Below, piece after piece: positions 51,950-63,739 of a stretch of 64,000 nt of DNA. Both the position numbers and the translations under genes were made by a program. Numbering within the stretch: the first letter of the stretch is position 1; each line of letters begins with the position of its first letter. The stretch spans positions 47,739,637-47,803,636 of the forward strand of contig OX246743.1 in the NCBI GenBank assembly GCA_945910005.1, read 5' to 3'. Below the pieces are notes generated by a model that searched no databases, was not told the DNA's origin, and worked only from the letters and a program-made list of their open reading frames with translations. The DNA comes from Isoperla grammatica (taxonomy: Eukaryota > Arthropoda > Insecta > Plecoptera > Perlodidae).

Positions 51950-52822
51950 TCACTCGAGGCTCAAGTCGCTATCGTCGGCATCATCTTCCTGTGACCGGAT
52001 AATTGACGGTTGAAAAGTTTTGTCCGGCAACATACCGTGCTCGAGTAGAAAGCTTTCAACATCTTCCGCATAGAAATCGTTACCCAATTCGTCGCCTAAT
52101 CTTACAAAGTTTCCAACCAACAGTCCAGCTTTGTAAGCTAACAAGGCGGGAACTCCGCTGATCTTAAACTGTTTACTTACACCCGCAACAGAACCATTCA
52201 ACTTGCAGAATTTGACTTGCGAATATTCTTGACAGAGCGTTATTAGACTGCCATTCATGGCTTCACAGCTCGAAACATTCTCCTCGTAAATATGTATGAT
52301 CACCGTGACGGATTTGTGTTCTTTATCGATAGCGTCCAAAAATTCTTGTCCGTCTCGGAGATTTATAAGTCTCCCAAACTTGGGCAAAGCTGATACTTGT
52401 GATATCATTTCCTTCATACGTTCCTTCTGATACTGAAGAAGAAAGTCGTCGGAAAGTAATTCCGCAAGCTCTGGGTCCTCGGCAGCCTGCTCTCGCTCTT
52501 CGTCCAGTGCCGATCGACAGGTAAGGGACAACTTTTTTATCAATTCCACACGCTCTCTATCTTGGTCCGCTCGTTTTTCTGCTTCCATCTGTTTAAATTT
52601 CTGCCAGTCTTTCATAACACCTTTCGGCCCTGTATTTGTAGACGAACCCTCCCATTTGTATGGCTCAGCCTGAGGGGGCGGAGCCGCAGATGCAGTTTGT
52701 TGACTTCTCCCCGACGCCGCCTTTCCTTCGTTATCGTCCTTTGAGTTTTCATCCTCACTTTCACTACTACTGCAGTAGCAGTGGGCTTTATTACCAAGAA
52801 TTTTATCCTCTAGTGTAGCCAT
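51950..52822 (-). CDS. PDCL: Phosducin-like protein (PhLP1)
   Basis: Co-chaperone that works with the cytosolic chaperonin CCT to fold G-protein beta subunits and assemble G beta-gamma dimers. A single uninterrupted 290-aa frame (human about 301). The N-terminus TLEDKILGNK matches the family start and is followed by an acidic Ser-rich stretch (about 18-32) with casein-kinase-2-like sites. NTGPKGVMKDWQKFK (about 63-77) is the conserved G beta-contacting helix 1 region, and ELIKKLSLTCRS follows. The thioredoxin-like domain (about 140-275) contains EFLDAIDKEHKSVTVIIHIYE, AMNGSLITLC, VKFCKLN, GVPALLAYKAG, and LVGNFVRLGDELGNDFYAEDVESFLLEHG, without the redox CxxC pair, as expected. The tail is acidic. 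The lack of introns contrasts with its neighbours. It diverges from ARPC1. Confidence 0.95.
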   Translation of the reverse strand: MATLEDKILGNKAHCYCSSSESEDENSKDDNEGKAASGRSQQTASAAPPPQAEPYKWEGSSTNTGPKGVMKDWQKFKQMEAEKRADQDRERVELIKKLSLTCRSALDEEREQAAEDPELAELLSDDFLLQYQKERMKEMISQVSALPKFGRLINLRDGQEFLDAIDKEHKSVTVIIHIYEENVSSCEAMNGSLITLCQEYSQVKFCKLNGSVAGVSKQFKISGVPALLAYKAGLLVGNFVRLGDELGNDFYAEDVESFLLEHGMLPDKTFQPSIIRSQEDDADDSDLSLE

Positions 52823-53380
52823 TATGTAATATTATACGAAAAATGTACAAAAATACAAAACTTACACCTTTTTAACAAATTTTGAGCAACGCAAGTGTAG
52901 AGTTGACAGTTGAGTTCAGATGTGAGAATGGAATTCAGTTGGCAGCACTGTCGAGCGAAGGGTGTGAAGTTGATATCGAGCCGCGCTTTCGTACGGCCAA
53001 CTGTGAAGAGAATAAACAACAACAACAACACCGGTGGTGCAAGTTACCTGTCACTTGGCTATGTGTAGATAAGCTAATTCATTATTTTGTGTAAGAAATT
53101 CGTGTAGACGGCCCAGAGTCCGCGAATTTCCTTTCATTTCAATTGATTAGTATTGGTAAGTATTGTTCACGGATTTTAACCGTATCAGACTTGTTTAGAG
53201 ACCCAGGCCACACCTTCCACGGCCTATGTATGTAGGCCTAGGGCCTAGGCCTAGGCTAGGCCTATGTAGCCTCCTAGGCAGTGGCCTAGGTTAGCTTAGT
53301 TTTGAACTTTTGAATGAGTCAGAAAAAAGGCGTGACTCTCGTATCTAATGCATTTTATTTTTACAGCTTAATCGTTAGCT
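52823..53380. promoter_or_regulatory. Divergent upstream region of PDCL and ARPC1
   Basis: These 558 bp lie between two start codons pointing away from each other. On the ARPC1 side a non-coding first exon appears to end at 53155 (TATTG|GTAAGT), and the acceptor TTTACAG is at 53366. The intron between has a dense TAGGCCTA cluster (53225-53290). A (CAA)n run lies at 53015-53030. No TATA box was seen. Confidence 0.55.
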
Positions 53381-56300
53381 ATGGCAGAACGACACAGTTT
53401 TGGAGTTAATCCTATCACATGTCATGCTTGGAATAAGGACAGAACTCGTAAGTACCTAGGACCCACTAGGCCGGCTAGGGCTAGGCTAGCCTTTTAGGCC
53501 TAGAGCCTACAGAGACTTCACAAAAATGATGGTTTACAATAATATGAAATGTCACATAAACTTACACTTGAATAACTTGTCTTATTGTAATACAAAATTG
53601 TAAAATCTCAAACTTGGTGCTTATTATTACCTAGAGCCTAGGCCTAGTGCTGATATCTCTTGGCTATATATGTTTATCTGACACAACCTAGGCCTAGGAT
53701 ATAGGTACCTGGGTCTAGTATCGGTTGCCAAGCTGGTGTAAGCTTGTTACTCATAAAGTCCTCCTGCTTGCTTGTTAAAAAAAGCTTATCTGGATAGAAA
53801 AATGTCAAGTCGATGGCTGAGTGGGCGTGGTCACAAATTTCCTTGGTGGGAAACACCAAACGTGCGTCATGTCAATGCCATGTGGGGTTTAATGCACCAA
53901 ATACAATACATGATAATGGCTGAGTCATACCGGGTTGTAATATTGTCAAAATGCTTTTCAGTTGTTTTATTTTGGCTAGAACGATCAAATTACGTGGTGA
54001 AACTATTCGTAGACTATGCTGCTAATTACACCGTCGTCAACTGTTGTCAAATTTACCTCTGTAATGTCCAACACCTGATTGCCAAGTGTTCGTACAGTAC
54101 AGCTGGTTTAGACTTGAAACCTTTTCCATCTAGGTTGTGAGGTTGCCAACTGTTGGTTACATTTCTGAACACTCTGCATGTGCAATTTTGTTATAAGTCG
54201 TAGCCTATTACCAGCAACTTTGTTCATGTTTTGAGCTCTTTTCCTTGATTACAGGACATTTTTGTTAGGCTAGTTTCATAACATGTAGGCCTATTTCACA
54301 TTCGACATGTTTTCAAATTAATAATTTTTCTTTATATGTCATAGAGGTCGCACTGACACCCAACAACCAAGAGGTAAACATTTATCAGCGTGTGGACAAT
54401 GACTGGAAACTTGTTGATAATCTAAACCAGCACGATCTACGTGTCACCGGCATTGATTGGGCTCCAAAAACAAATCGCATAGTAACTTGTGCTGTGGATC
54501 GCAATGCATACGTCTGGACCCAAGGCGACGATGGGAAGTGGAAGCCAACGCTTGTCTTGCTGCGTATAAATCGTGCTGCCACTTGCGTCAAGTGGTCTCC
54601 TCTTGGTGAGTGCACAGTCAGTGTCAGCCTAAGTTTACAATTATTGGGGGCATTACGTGATGGGGCTGTTGGATTTACAACGCTTTTGTTCTATCGATAT
54701 GCCTGCAAACTGCTTTACTGGCATTATGATGGTGTTTTTGGGTTTAGATTAAAATTGAAGCCGAGGAAATGGAAATGGCGGTCTTATAATCCAGGATTGT
54801 ATGAAGTGGTCTGTAGCCCTAATCCAGAACTGTATTTTTAAAATATTTCATTTTGTAGTTACTGGTCACATAACCGACATGTAATGCATGTTTCAGAAAA
54901 CAAGTTCGCAGTTGGTTCTGGAGCTCGTCTCATCTCGGTTTGTTATTTCGAGGGTGAAAACGACTGGTGGGTTTCAAAGCACATCAAGAAACCTATTCGC
55001 TCGACAATCACTGCCATCGACTGGCATCCGAACAACGTTCTTCTCGTGGCGGGATCTGCGGACTTTAAAGTTCGTGTTTTCTCTGCCTACATTAAAGACA
55101 TTGAGGAGATGCCACAGCCGTCGCCTTGGGGCATGAAGATGTCTCTTGGTATGTATCATAGGGAGTAGCAGAAGAACTAGTTATAGCCTATAGTTACTTG
55201 CAGTTGCAGACTATGAGATTATAAGTACCTACAACTAATTTATCATGAGATAACACGAGACTTTATCTATTACAAGACAACTTTCATCCTCTATCTGAGG
55301 ACTGTTTTTGTAGGATTGGCCAGATCAGAAATCATCTAAATATTCTTTAATATCTAAAAATTAGTTCACCAGTCACAAACATAACTGTTATTGTAATTTC
55401 TTTAAAGGTACAGTAGCCTACTAAAAAAGCTATAACATTTAGGCATATCTGCACATTATTGTGCTCTAGCAATATCTAGTTGGAATTTAAAATGTTGTAC
55501 GTATACGTATACCATTGGCTACATATTAGGAGTACGTAGTTGTTTGGTGTATAGATGTTTGTTTTTACCAATTGTTTATGGTTTCAAGGTCACATGATGG
55601 CTGAGTTTCCAAACTCGGCTGGCGGCGGTGGCTGGGTTCACAGCGTCGCTTTTTCGGGCGACGGAAACCGTCTCTGTTGGGTCGGTCACGATTCCTCCAT
55701 TTCGGTTGTGGACGCCAATCGCCAGATGGCGATCACCAAACTACGCACCGAGTTCTTGCCATTCTTGAATTGTGTTTGGGTTGGGAAGAACTCCGTCGTT
55801 GCTGCCGTAAGTTTCAAGTGTTATCCACAAGCCTTTATGTACACAGTATAATTGATTAGGGAGGTCATAGGGTAGGAAAATTCCGATCCGGTTCCAGACA
55901 TTCCAGAAATCGGGTTACCCGAATCCTGAAAGCCTAAATTATGTTATCTTAACCTGGACCCCCCCCCCCAATACCACGCGGTTCAAGGTCGGTCTCTGCC
56001 CATCTCAGCTGCCGACCGCTGTGTGGGTTAGGCTCTGTGCGGGAAGGGTTATGGGAGGTAGTGTCGATGGCATCCCAGAACTCGCCCGTAGTAATCACAA
56101 CGTGTACTAATCACCGGCTTGCTCGCCACGCCCACAAGCAGGAATTCACTGTAGCTTTAAGGAAAATAGTCGCAGAAATGTCGTTGCGTAAAATTTTTTT
56201 TTCTCCCAAATACTACTACTCGATTAAGATTCGAATCTCAGTTTCTTCTTTCATATCAAAAATTCAATCTCACATTCAATGTCTTATGCAATTCGGCAAG

Positions 56301-57790
56301 TACCTAATTTCCAGTAAAACAAGTCGTCATTTGTATTGAAATTAATGCTATTATTATGAATATTGTATACAGTAGGCCTATAGGGGCCTATATAAATATA
56401 TATCTTGACCCCGTTTCCAACATCAAATCGAGTAGGGGGGAGTATATAAAAGATTTTAATTTTTCAAAAGTGAATGCTAAATTCATTACTTTTTATCTGT
56501 AATTGTGTGAGATACCACTCGACTAAGTTTGAACGTTGCGCACGCATGCAGGGTCACAGCTGCTGCCCGATGCTGTACTCTGTCAACGACGCTGGCCAGC
56601 TGTATCTCAACAGCAAGCTGGACATGTCCCAGAAGAAGGAGGCGGGCGGCCTGAGCGCCATGCGTAAGTTCCAGAGTCTGGACCGTCAGGCTCGCGTGGA
56701 GACCAACGACACAGCGCTCGAGACGATCCACCAGAACGCCATCACGTGTCTGCGCATCTACGCGGGGGGGAAGGGGGACGTCTCTCGGCTCAGCACCAGC
56801 GGGCTGGACGGACAGCTCATCGTCTGGGACCTCAAGGTGAGCGTGACATCGTTCTATCCGGACGATATTCCGTCTCTTGATAACTATACTGCAATATGAT
56901 ATGGGCACAATGGCGCCGATGTCGATGGGTTGAACATCTCGAAATAAAACCAAAGTTTGAAATAGATACCCAAATTCTAAAATTCTACTTTGGAAAGAAG
57001 ATTTTTTTCTGTTTTTTCCAACTTGTTTTTACATAAATACCTTCAAAACTTATGAAGTAAAATTACGGTCTCTTTCTTATATTCTTTTTTACACTTTTAA
57101 ATCTTCAACTGTCGATAAAAAAAAGTAATAACATAGCTTAACGTGCATGCAATTTTCACAATCTATCCGCTTAAATTTTTAATTTTTTCTCCTTCAATTC
57201 ATTCTTAGTGGCTGTTTCATCATATTTTTAGCATCAATTAGAGCCCCCCCCCCCCCCCTCCCCCCTTGAGCAAGGCTCGTGATAATCACACTGTGGGTTA
57301 AGACTGTCGCATGTGCTTTGGTGTACTTTTTTGCAATGTTACAATGAACGTTAAATCCAGCAATTTTCACGTTCATTTGAGACCATTTTATTGGCCTCAA
57401 TTTTTTCTAAAAAATTTTGAAACTTTATGAGGATGTTTAGAAATTGGACATTCGCCTAGTCGTTTACGAGTATATTCACACGTATAAAATAAATGTTTAC
57501 GCACAAGTTTTGAAAATTACATTGAATTTTCACTTTTTGACATTATTTCTAGGTCTAGTTCTTGTTCTCACTTGTGCAACTAGTAGGCCTAGTTATGTCT
57601 AGTGTGTTCCGTAAGTATTTGTACATGTCTAGTTCTTGTTCTCACTTGTGCGACTAGTAGTTATGTCAAGTGTGTTCCGTATGTATTTGTTCATGTCTCA
57701 GGAAGACTCTTTCACCAATGTTGCTCTCTGACTGTGGCATTTGTTTTTCAGTCCCTCGAGGCTTCCATCCAAGGTATGAAGATTGTTTAA
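53381..57790 (+). CDS. ARPC1: Actin-related protein 2/3 complex subunit 1
   Basis: WD40 beta-propeller subunit of the Arp2/3 complex, which nucleates branched actin filaments in the cytoplasm. Six coding exons: 53381-53447, 54345-54605, 54897-55148, 55589-55806, 56552-56836, 57752-57790. All in phase, 373 aa (human 370-372). The start [20 protein letters not shown] matches the family. WD repeats include [16 protein letters not shown] with [43 protein letters not shown] with [13 protein letters not shown] and FSAYIK, and [11 protein letters not shown]. The region [18 protein letters not shown] corresponds to the long loop that contacts the mother filament. Exon 6 adds only the last 12 residues. 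The single gene corresponds to vertebrate ARPC1A/B. AATAAA at 57859-57864 lies 69 bp after the stop. Intron 4 carries a truncated MITE. Confidence 0.96.
55857..56240. mobile_element. Truncated copy of the TAGGGATGTCATAGGG MITE family
   Basis: It begins TAGGGAGGTCATAGGGTAGG and follows the 58877-59303 element almost base for base through ATCGGGTTACCCGAATCC, the C-run, CACCGGCTTGCTCGCCACGC and TTCACTGTAG. The terminal repeat at the right end is missing, so it is 3'-truncated or diverged. Located in ARPC1 intron 4. Confidence 0.82.
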
Positions 57791-57858
57791 GGTTCTTCCA
57801 TCGAAGACTGCTATATAGACCTAAATTAAGCTTCCTTTCACGGAACTTAACGCTAAGC

Positions 57859-57864
57859 AATAAA
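57859..57864 (+). terminator. ARPC1 polyadenylation signal (AATAAA)
   Basis: A canonical hexamer 69 bp after the ARPC1 stop codon. The convergent CRYM stop lies only 143 bp further, so the two transcripts' 3' ends are very close or overlap. Confidence 0.6.
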
Positions 57865-58006
57865 ATTATTTTATATTGCTAATTTTCTCCTTTTTTTTAA
57901 TACAAAGTTCAAATAACCATCAGCATGGTACATTTACAAATGAGTCATTATGTGTAACTTACACCCATATTTGTATGCATTGCCCAGGGTTGAGATCTTG
58001 ATGACA

Positions 58007-60868
58007 TCATGCATTCCTCTTTTTATACTCTTCGTAAATCAGTTTTGCTGAGACGGCATCTTCGACCGCCATACCTGTTAATAGTTTATAAATGGGTTAC
58101 AATAAAATCTGATTTGTTTTATCTATTTTTAAGTTTCCTACTATTTACTCACCTAGAGAATGAAATACCGTTATGTCTTCCCTTCGTGCTGCTTTTGTCC
58201 CTCTGATTACTTCTCCTATTTCTCCCTTTATTTCGATGCCAATGTCGCCCAAACCTCGCAGTTCGACTTTAGCTCCGTCCATAGTGTCGGTATATATTGT
58301 CGCCATTCGGTAGAGTTCCGTGTCCAATTCGCTGTGGTGGTTCACCCCCGCACCCACAGCTGGAAGTAAACGGGTATTACATCATTCGCACCTCACCTGG
58401 ATGACTTTACTTGGCGTGAATCTGTAGTCCTCTACTCTACACTCTACAGTGGTACATACTACAGTGAGTGACTGACTGACTAATATTTACCTACCGTTTA
58501 TGTGTACTCCAGGTTTCACCCATTTCCCCTGGAGGATAGGCTTTGTGGCGTATGTTGCCGTGACGATGATGTCAGCATCCTTGACACATTCCTCGGCACT
58601 CTGGCAGGCCACCGCCAGCTTCCCCTCGTCTGCCAGCTCCTTGGCCATCCTCTCTGCTCCTTCGTGCCTGTGGTTCCATACTCTGATCTGTCAAGTAAAC
58701 CACAGTCCAGTATTATCAGGTCTCGCAATCTGCTACATCAGCTGTGAAAATAATAACGTTGGCAGTTCCGGATGTACACGGCGAGTATCGCTAGACGTCA
58801 ATGTACAGAAATGGTAAGATTATGCCCGATTTTTCTGTAATTTTTCAGTGAATGTGGAATCGACAATGAAAGGAACTAGGGATGTCATAGGGTAGGAAAA
58901 TTCGGATCCAGTTCCAGACCTTCCAGGAATCGGGTTACCCGAATCCTTAAAGCCTAAATTAGGTTATCTTATCCTGGTAAACCCCCCCCCCCCTCGAAAC
59001 CACGCGTTTGAAGGCCGTTCTCTGTCCATGTCAGCTGGTGACCGCTGTGTGGGTTGGGCTCATAGATGGCATCACAGAACTCGTCCGCAGTGATCACAGC
59101 GTGTACTAATCAGCGGTCTGCTCGCCACGCCCACAAGCAGTAATTCACTGTAGCGTCAAGGAAAGTAGTTGCAAAAATATTGTCGCGTATATATATATAT
59201 ATATATTTTTTTTTCTTCTACAAATATTACTACCCGATCAAGATTCGAATCCTAAAAACGGATTCGGGTAACCCGAGTACCTGGGTCCCCTATGACATCC
59301 CTAAAAGGAACACATATAATATTAAGTGGGGAAATATTATGCACTCATTCATTACTCACTTGTTGGAAGTGGTAGAAGTGGTCGAGAACTCTAGCGTGAC
59401 TTCTCCCCTGAGTGCCCGACCCGAGAATGGCGAGCACTTTTGTACCATTGTTCAAATGCTTTGTTGCGACAAAGGAAGCTGCCGCTGTCCTCCAGGCAGT
59501 TATTTCTGTTCCTTCCATAATCTGGAGCAAAATCACAGGTTTAGTGGTGCAGTACACTGTTGGGACACATTATGCCTCGCCATATAGTAGGCCTACCTGA
59601 GCTTCAACTCAAATAATGAACATGTACATTGAAATGGAATAAGACCTTTTAGCTTTTACCTACTGGTATATGGTATATCCATACCGTGCTGCTTATACTA
59701 CATATATTGCAAGGTTTGTATGTAGGGTAGTATAACTATGTAAGATAAGTATTTATATCCTGTTCTTCTCCCCCACACAGTTACAGGTAAGCCCAGTCCA
59801 CTGATCCTCATAAATTCCAGAAAATTGATTTTGTCAAATATAGACTTGGTGAACACAATACACATTGTTGACAACTTCTACTATAAAGTATTGGGAACAC
59901 AATCTATGGACTGAGATTAATATTATGGATAAGATTAGTTATACTTAGAGAAAATCGTTTTTAAAGTGCAATGTCATGGTATACAAGGTGATATGACGAA
60001 TTACTTTGATGTGCCATGGCAGATTTGCACAGAAACTGGTCAACATGAATGCAAGGGAACTATACTTTGCAAACTTGCATATTCTTGTAACATGCAACTA
60101 AATGAATTTTAGAAGGCTTTATAAATAAATATGTATTGAAGGAATTCCTATTTATTTACATACCACTTCAACTTTGCCAGTTGATGAATTAAACAGTAAA
60201 ATGGTAGCCATGATTGACGGCAATCCCTTCTCAATGTTCTTCCCGAAAGCAGTTACCAACTTGCAGCACAGCGCTTCGTTGGCTCCGCTGTAGCCTGGCA
60301 TTGAGAGCAATACCCTGCGGATTGCAAACGTTACGATTCGATTAATTGAGCAGAAGAGAAATAGACTTGGTACTGCAACAACACAGCATTACACTGGCTG
60401 GGTACTGCAAGAGCTCAGCATTACAGCTCCAGACACTGCCCATCAGGACAACACAAAGTTCATGTGCTGGCGACTACAGCTTACTTAATTTGGACAGGAT
60501 TGGAAAAAATAACGAAACTTATGTTTAGAAATACATATTGTCTATATATTTAGCACAACATTTATGTATATCTTCAATTATATATTATGTGATCCTTTAT
60601 TGGGGAATGGAACGGAATAGGAAAGAAACAATTAGAATAATTTCATAAATAAAATGGTTGAATAAACATGTTTTGTTGTGTAGGCTCACCCTTTCTGATT
60701 AGGAACTGCCATGATCAACCTTGGGGGCTGGGCAATGTCCCCAGAAGCCTTGTCTGTGGTTGAAACATCCCCCATAACTTGTTCGATTACCGGAACAAGG
60801 GTATCCCACTTTAAGAAAGGTTTTACATCCTCTTCTGTCAAATAGACTGGTTTGGTGGTAGCCATCAT
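58007..60868 (-). CDS. CRYM: Mu-crystallin / ketimine reductase
   Basis: NAD(P)H-dependent reductase of cyclic ketimines in the ornithine cyclodeaminase/mu-crystallin family, cytosolic; the vertebrate protein also binds thyroid hormone. Six exons in transcript order: 60868-60690, 60314-60164, 59521-59360, 58687-58495, 58359-58153, 58074-58007. All in phase, 319 aa (human 314). Family features include LTEEDVKPFLKW at the start, PGYSG...ALCCKLVTAFGKN, EITAWRTAAASFVATKHL, the nucleotide-binding AILGSGTQGRSHARVL, IRVWNHRHEGAERMAKEL, DIIVTATYATKPIL, WVKPGVHINAVGAGVNHHSELD, and EIGEVIRGTKAARREDITVF. The tail is MAVEDAVSAKLIYEEYKK. Two adjacent ATGs (60868, 60865) are both possible starts. Only 216 bp separate its stop from that of ARPC1. 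Intron 3 holds a complete MITE. Substrate preference cannot be read from sequence. Confidence 0.94.
58877..59303. mobile_element. Complete hAT-type MITE, 427 bp
   Basis: It has perfect 16-bp terminal repeats, TAGGGATGTCATAGGG, and a perfect 8-bp duplication, AAAGGAAC (58869-58876 and 59304-59311). A second inner inverted pair, GGTTACCCGAATCC/GGATTCGGGTAACC, follows. There is no transposase. Located in CRYM intron 3; related copies are at 55857 and 63740. Confidence 0.93.
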
Positions 60869-61292
60869 GAATACTGATGTACTGTCTGGCTGCTGCTTAT
60901 ATAATCATGGAGATAAGTGGTGTCCTACTTTCGCGGCATCTAGAAGCGTGAAAAAAAAGAGAAATTATTGTCATGTGAACTTTTATATGGGAGTTAATTT
61001 GTTAATTCAGAGATGTAGCTTCAATTTTAACCCACGTGAAGCATGTCTGGGTATTCCAAATTTAGTATCACTCGAAAATTGGCGCGCAATAAATCGATGT
61101 GAAATGTGATTTTTCTTTCTAAAGTTGGTACACATACCAATGACAATAAGGGGGCGTGGCAGGTTTCCAAAAATGGCGGACGTTACTTGTTGACTCGTGC
61201 TCTCATCATCTTAGTATCCTTGGTGCTCTCGTCCACACATGTGTGTTTAGTGATAAGTATTGTTTGTATTGAATAATTTCGTTCGTTATTCG
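60869..61292. promoter_or_regulatory. Divergent upstream region of CRYM and DPH1
   Basis: These 424 bp lie between two start codons. Near DPH1 there is AGGGGGCGTGGCAGG (about 61149), a GC-box-like site, followed by CAAAAATGGCGGAC, a YY1-like site. No TATA box was evident. Transcription starts are not defined. Confidence 0.5.
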
Positions 61293-63275
61293 ATGGCAGA
61301 AGAGACTGCTGTAGTAGTAAGAGCAAATGCTGCACGTAAGGTGTTCAAATCTCCGATTAGGTCACTAAATAAAGTACCAGATGAACTAGTTAACGATGTC
61401 AAGCTGCAAAATGCAATGAAGGTTCTTCCACAGAATTATAATTTCGAAATTCCTAAAACCATTTGGCGTATTCGTCAGACGAACTCCAAAAGAGTTTCCC
61501 TTCAGATGCCAGAAGGTTTGCTGATGTTCGCCACAACGATTGCCGACATCATTGAGGAATTCACAGAAGCGGATACGGTTATAATGGGCGATGTCACATA
61601 CGGTGCCTGTTGCATTGACGATTACACTGCCAAAGCTCTGGGAGTTGACCTCCTGGTTCATTATGGTCACAGTTGCCTTGTGCCCATAGACCAGACCAGC
61701 GGGATCAAGGTGCTATACATTTTCGTAGACATCAAAATCGACGCGTTACATTTCATCGACACCATCAAAAGTAACTTTCCCAGAGGAAAACGTCTGGGTT
61801 TGGTCAGTACGATACAGTTTGTCACTACGCTTCACGCCGTTTCGCCACGGTTGAAAGAAGAAGGTTTCGAGGTTGCGGTGCCGCAATGCAGGCCGCTGTC
61901 GCCCGGAGAAATACTCGGTTGCACGGCACCCGTCATGGTCGACACGGACGTTCTCATTTATCTCGGCGATGGAAGGTTTCACCTTGAGGCTGCTATGATT
62001 GCGAATCCACAACTACGAGCATACAGGTAAATTTGATTTCAAAGGGTGATAAATTGATAAATAACATGAGTTTCATGAACATAATATATATATACCAAAA
62101 ACAAAGTTACGAGAATATTGGAAAAAATGGAACAATAGAGGTTTTTATCCACCGTTGATTGGGTGTTAGCTTTTTAGTTGCGCATGTCTGCCTTTTAGTC
62201 TTAGATACAAAGGATTTCTCAGACTTTTACAGTAGATAAGCAGGTATAGGCCTATCATTAACATGTGTATCGATTATTTACGATTTCAGGTACGACCCAT
62301 ACGATAAGAAATTCACAGAGGAGTTCTACGATCACCAGCAAATGAGAACTATTAGAAAAAATGCAATTGATACTGCTAGTAAAGCTTCAAGGTTTGGCCT
62401 AATTCTCGGGACATTAGGACGCCAAGGTAGCACGAAAGTAATGGAGCATTTGCAGGTAAACACTTGACATCTTTGACAAGTACTTTGTTTCCTTCCTAGT
62501 TGGTTGGTCTTATCTAGGTAGTCAACACATTACACAATCTGAAAATATAGAAAAACAGAACACTGAAGATAGCATTGGATTTTAGTTCATATTTCCTTAA
62601 AGCTAGTAATCAAAAATAAATACACTAGCCAACAAAGACTAGGCCTATTTGTTGACAATTTTTCAACCATTTTGCAACCCAGACAAACTAAGACGGTGGG
62701 AATTGGCCCAACAATGGAGTATGGATTACAAAACTCTAGTTCGGTGGCCTTGTAACTAGAGTAGTCGCAGCAGCCGTCTTCCTCTTGAGTGATCAAGACC
62801 TCGTGTCAAAACATCTCATTATTAATTATTTTTGTGTTGTTTTCAATGTGTACTTTCAACTCTCAAGTTGTCATCTTGGATGAAGGTACGCTGTGGGACC
62901 CTATCCCTACATTATAGACCTACTTTTATCATTTTCCAGGAACAGTTGTCAAACCTATCGAAAGAGAGCGTAATAGTCCTCCTGTCGGAAATATTTCCCG
63001 ACAAGTTGCGCCTGTTTCCCGACATCGGCGCGTGGATCCAGGTGGCGTGTCCGCGCCTGTCGATAGACTGGGGCATGGCGTTCAAGTGTCCACTGCTCAC
63101 GCCGTTCGAGGGGGCGGTGGCGCTCGGAGAGGCCGAGTGGCGCGTGGGCAAGGGAGACAGCTACCCGATGGACTTCTACGCAAACGCCAGCCTGGGGCCG
63201 TGGACGCCCAATCACAAGCCGTGCGTTCAAGACAAGGAGAAAGCATGCTGTGGAAATACACAATGTGGAAAATAA
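61293..63275 (+). CDS. DPH1: Diphthamide biosynthesis protein 1
   Basis: Radical-SAM-like [4Fe-4S] enzyme that with DPH2 transfers the 3-amino-3-carboxypropyl group of SAM to a histidine of elongation factor 2, the first step of diphthamide synthesis in the cytosol. Three exons: 61293-62026, 62290-62455, 62940-63275. In phase, 411 aa (human about 440). Conserved blocks are [109 protein letters not shown], and CPRLSIDWG. The three cluster cysteines fall at about 107 (YGACC), 210 (LGCTAP) and 337 (ACPRL). The frame is open upstream of the ATG but without an earlier ATG close by; the chosen start matches the family. The C-terminal tail ends with [15 protein letters not shown] lies at 63476. It diverges from CRYM. 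Confidence 0.97.
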
Positions 63276-63475
63276 TTGTAAGATTAAATTGTTACATCTA
63301 CTATTGTTAAAAGTTAGAAAGTGTTAACAGTTTAAATTATATTGTAAAGATTGTGTTTTTAATGATACATTTGTCTTTTAACCATTGAGAACTTCCATGT
63401 AGGTGAACTGTGTACTGAACACAAACACCTATTTTCATAGAGTTGGACATCCCAAAACTTACTGTGAGTATCTAG

Positions 63476-63481
63476 AATAAA
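63476..63481 (+). terminator. DPH1 polyadenylation signal (AATAAA)
   Basis: A canonical AATAAA 201 bp after the DPH1 stop codon, the first one downstream. Confidence 0.5.
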
Positions 63482-63739
63482 TTCTAGTGCAGATTGCAGA
63501 TAAGTAAGCCACAACGTTAACACTATTACTGCGTAGATTGACTTCAGTCGAACTTAGGAAAATAACCATTGGATGCAAAATGTGGCTTTAGTTGACCACT
63601 ATGAAGAAACATGAGGCTGAGGCGAACAGAACAGGTGATGTTCCACTATAGTCGTTGTGTCACTAAAAGTTCATTTTTCACCAAGCTAGATCGCAGCAGC
63701 ATGCATGTATGTAATGTATGTATATATAGCAATATGTAT

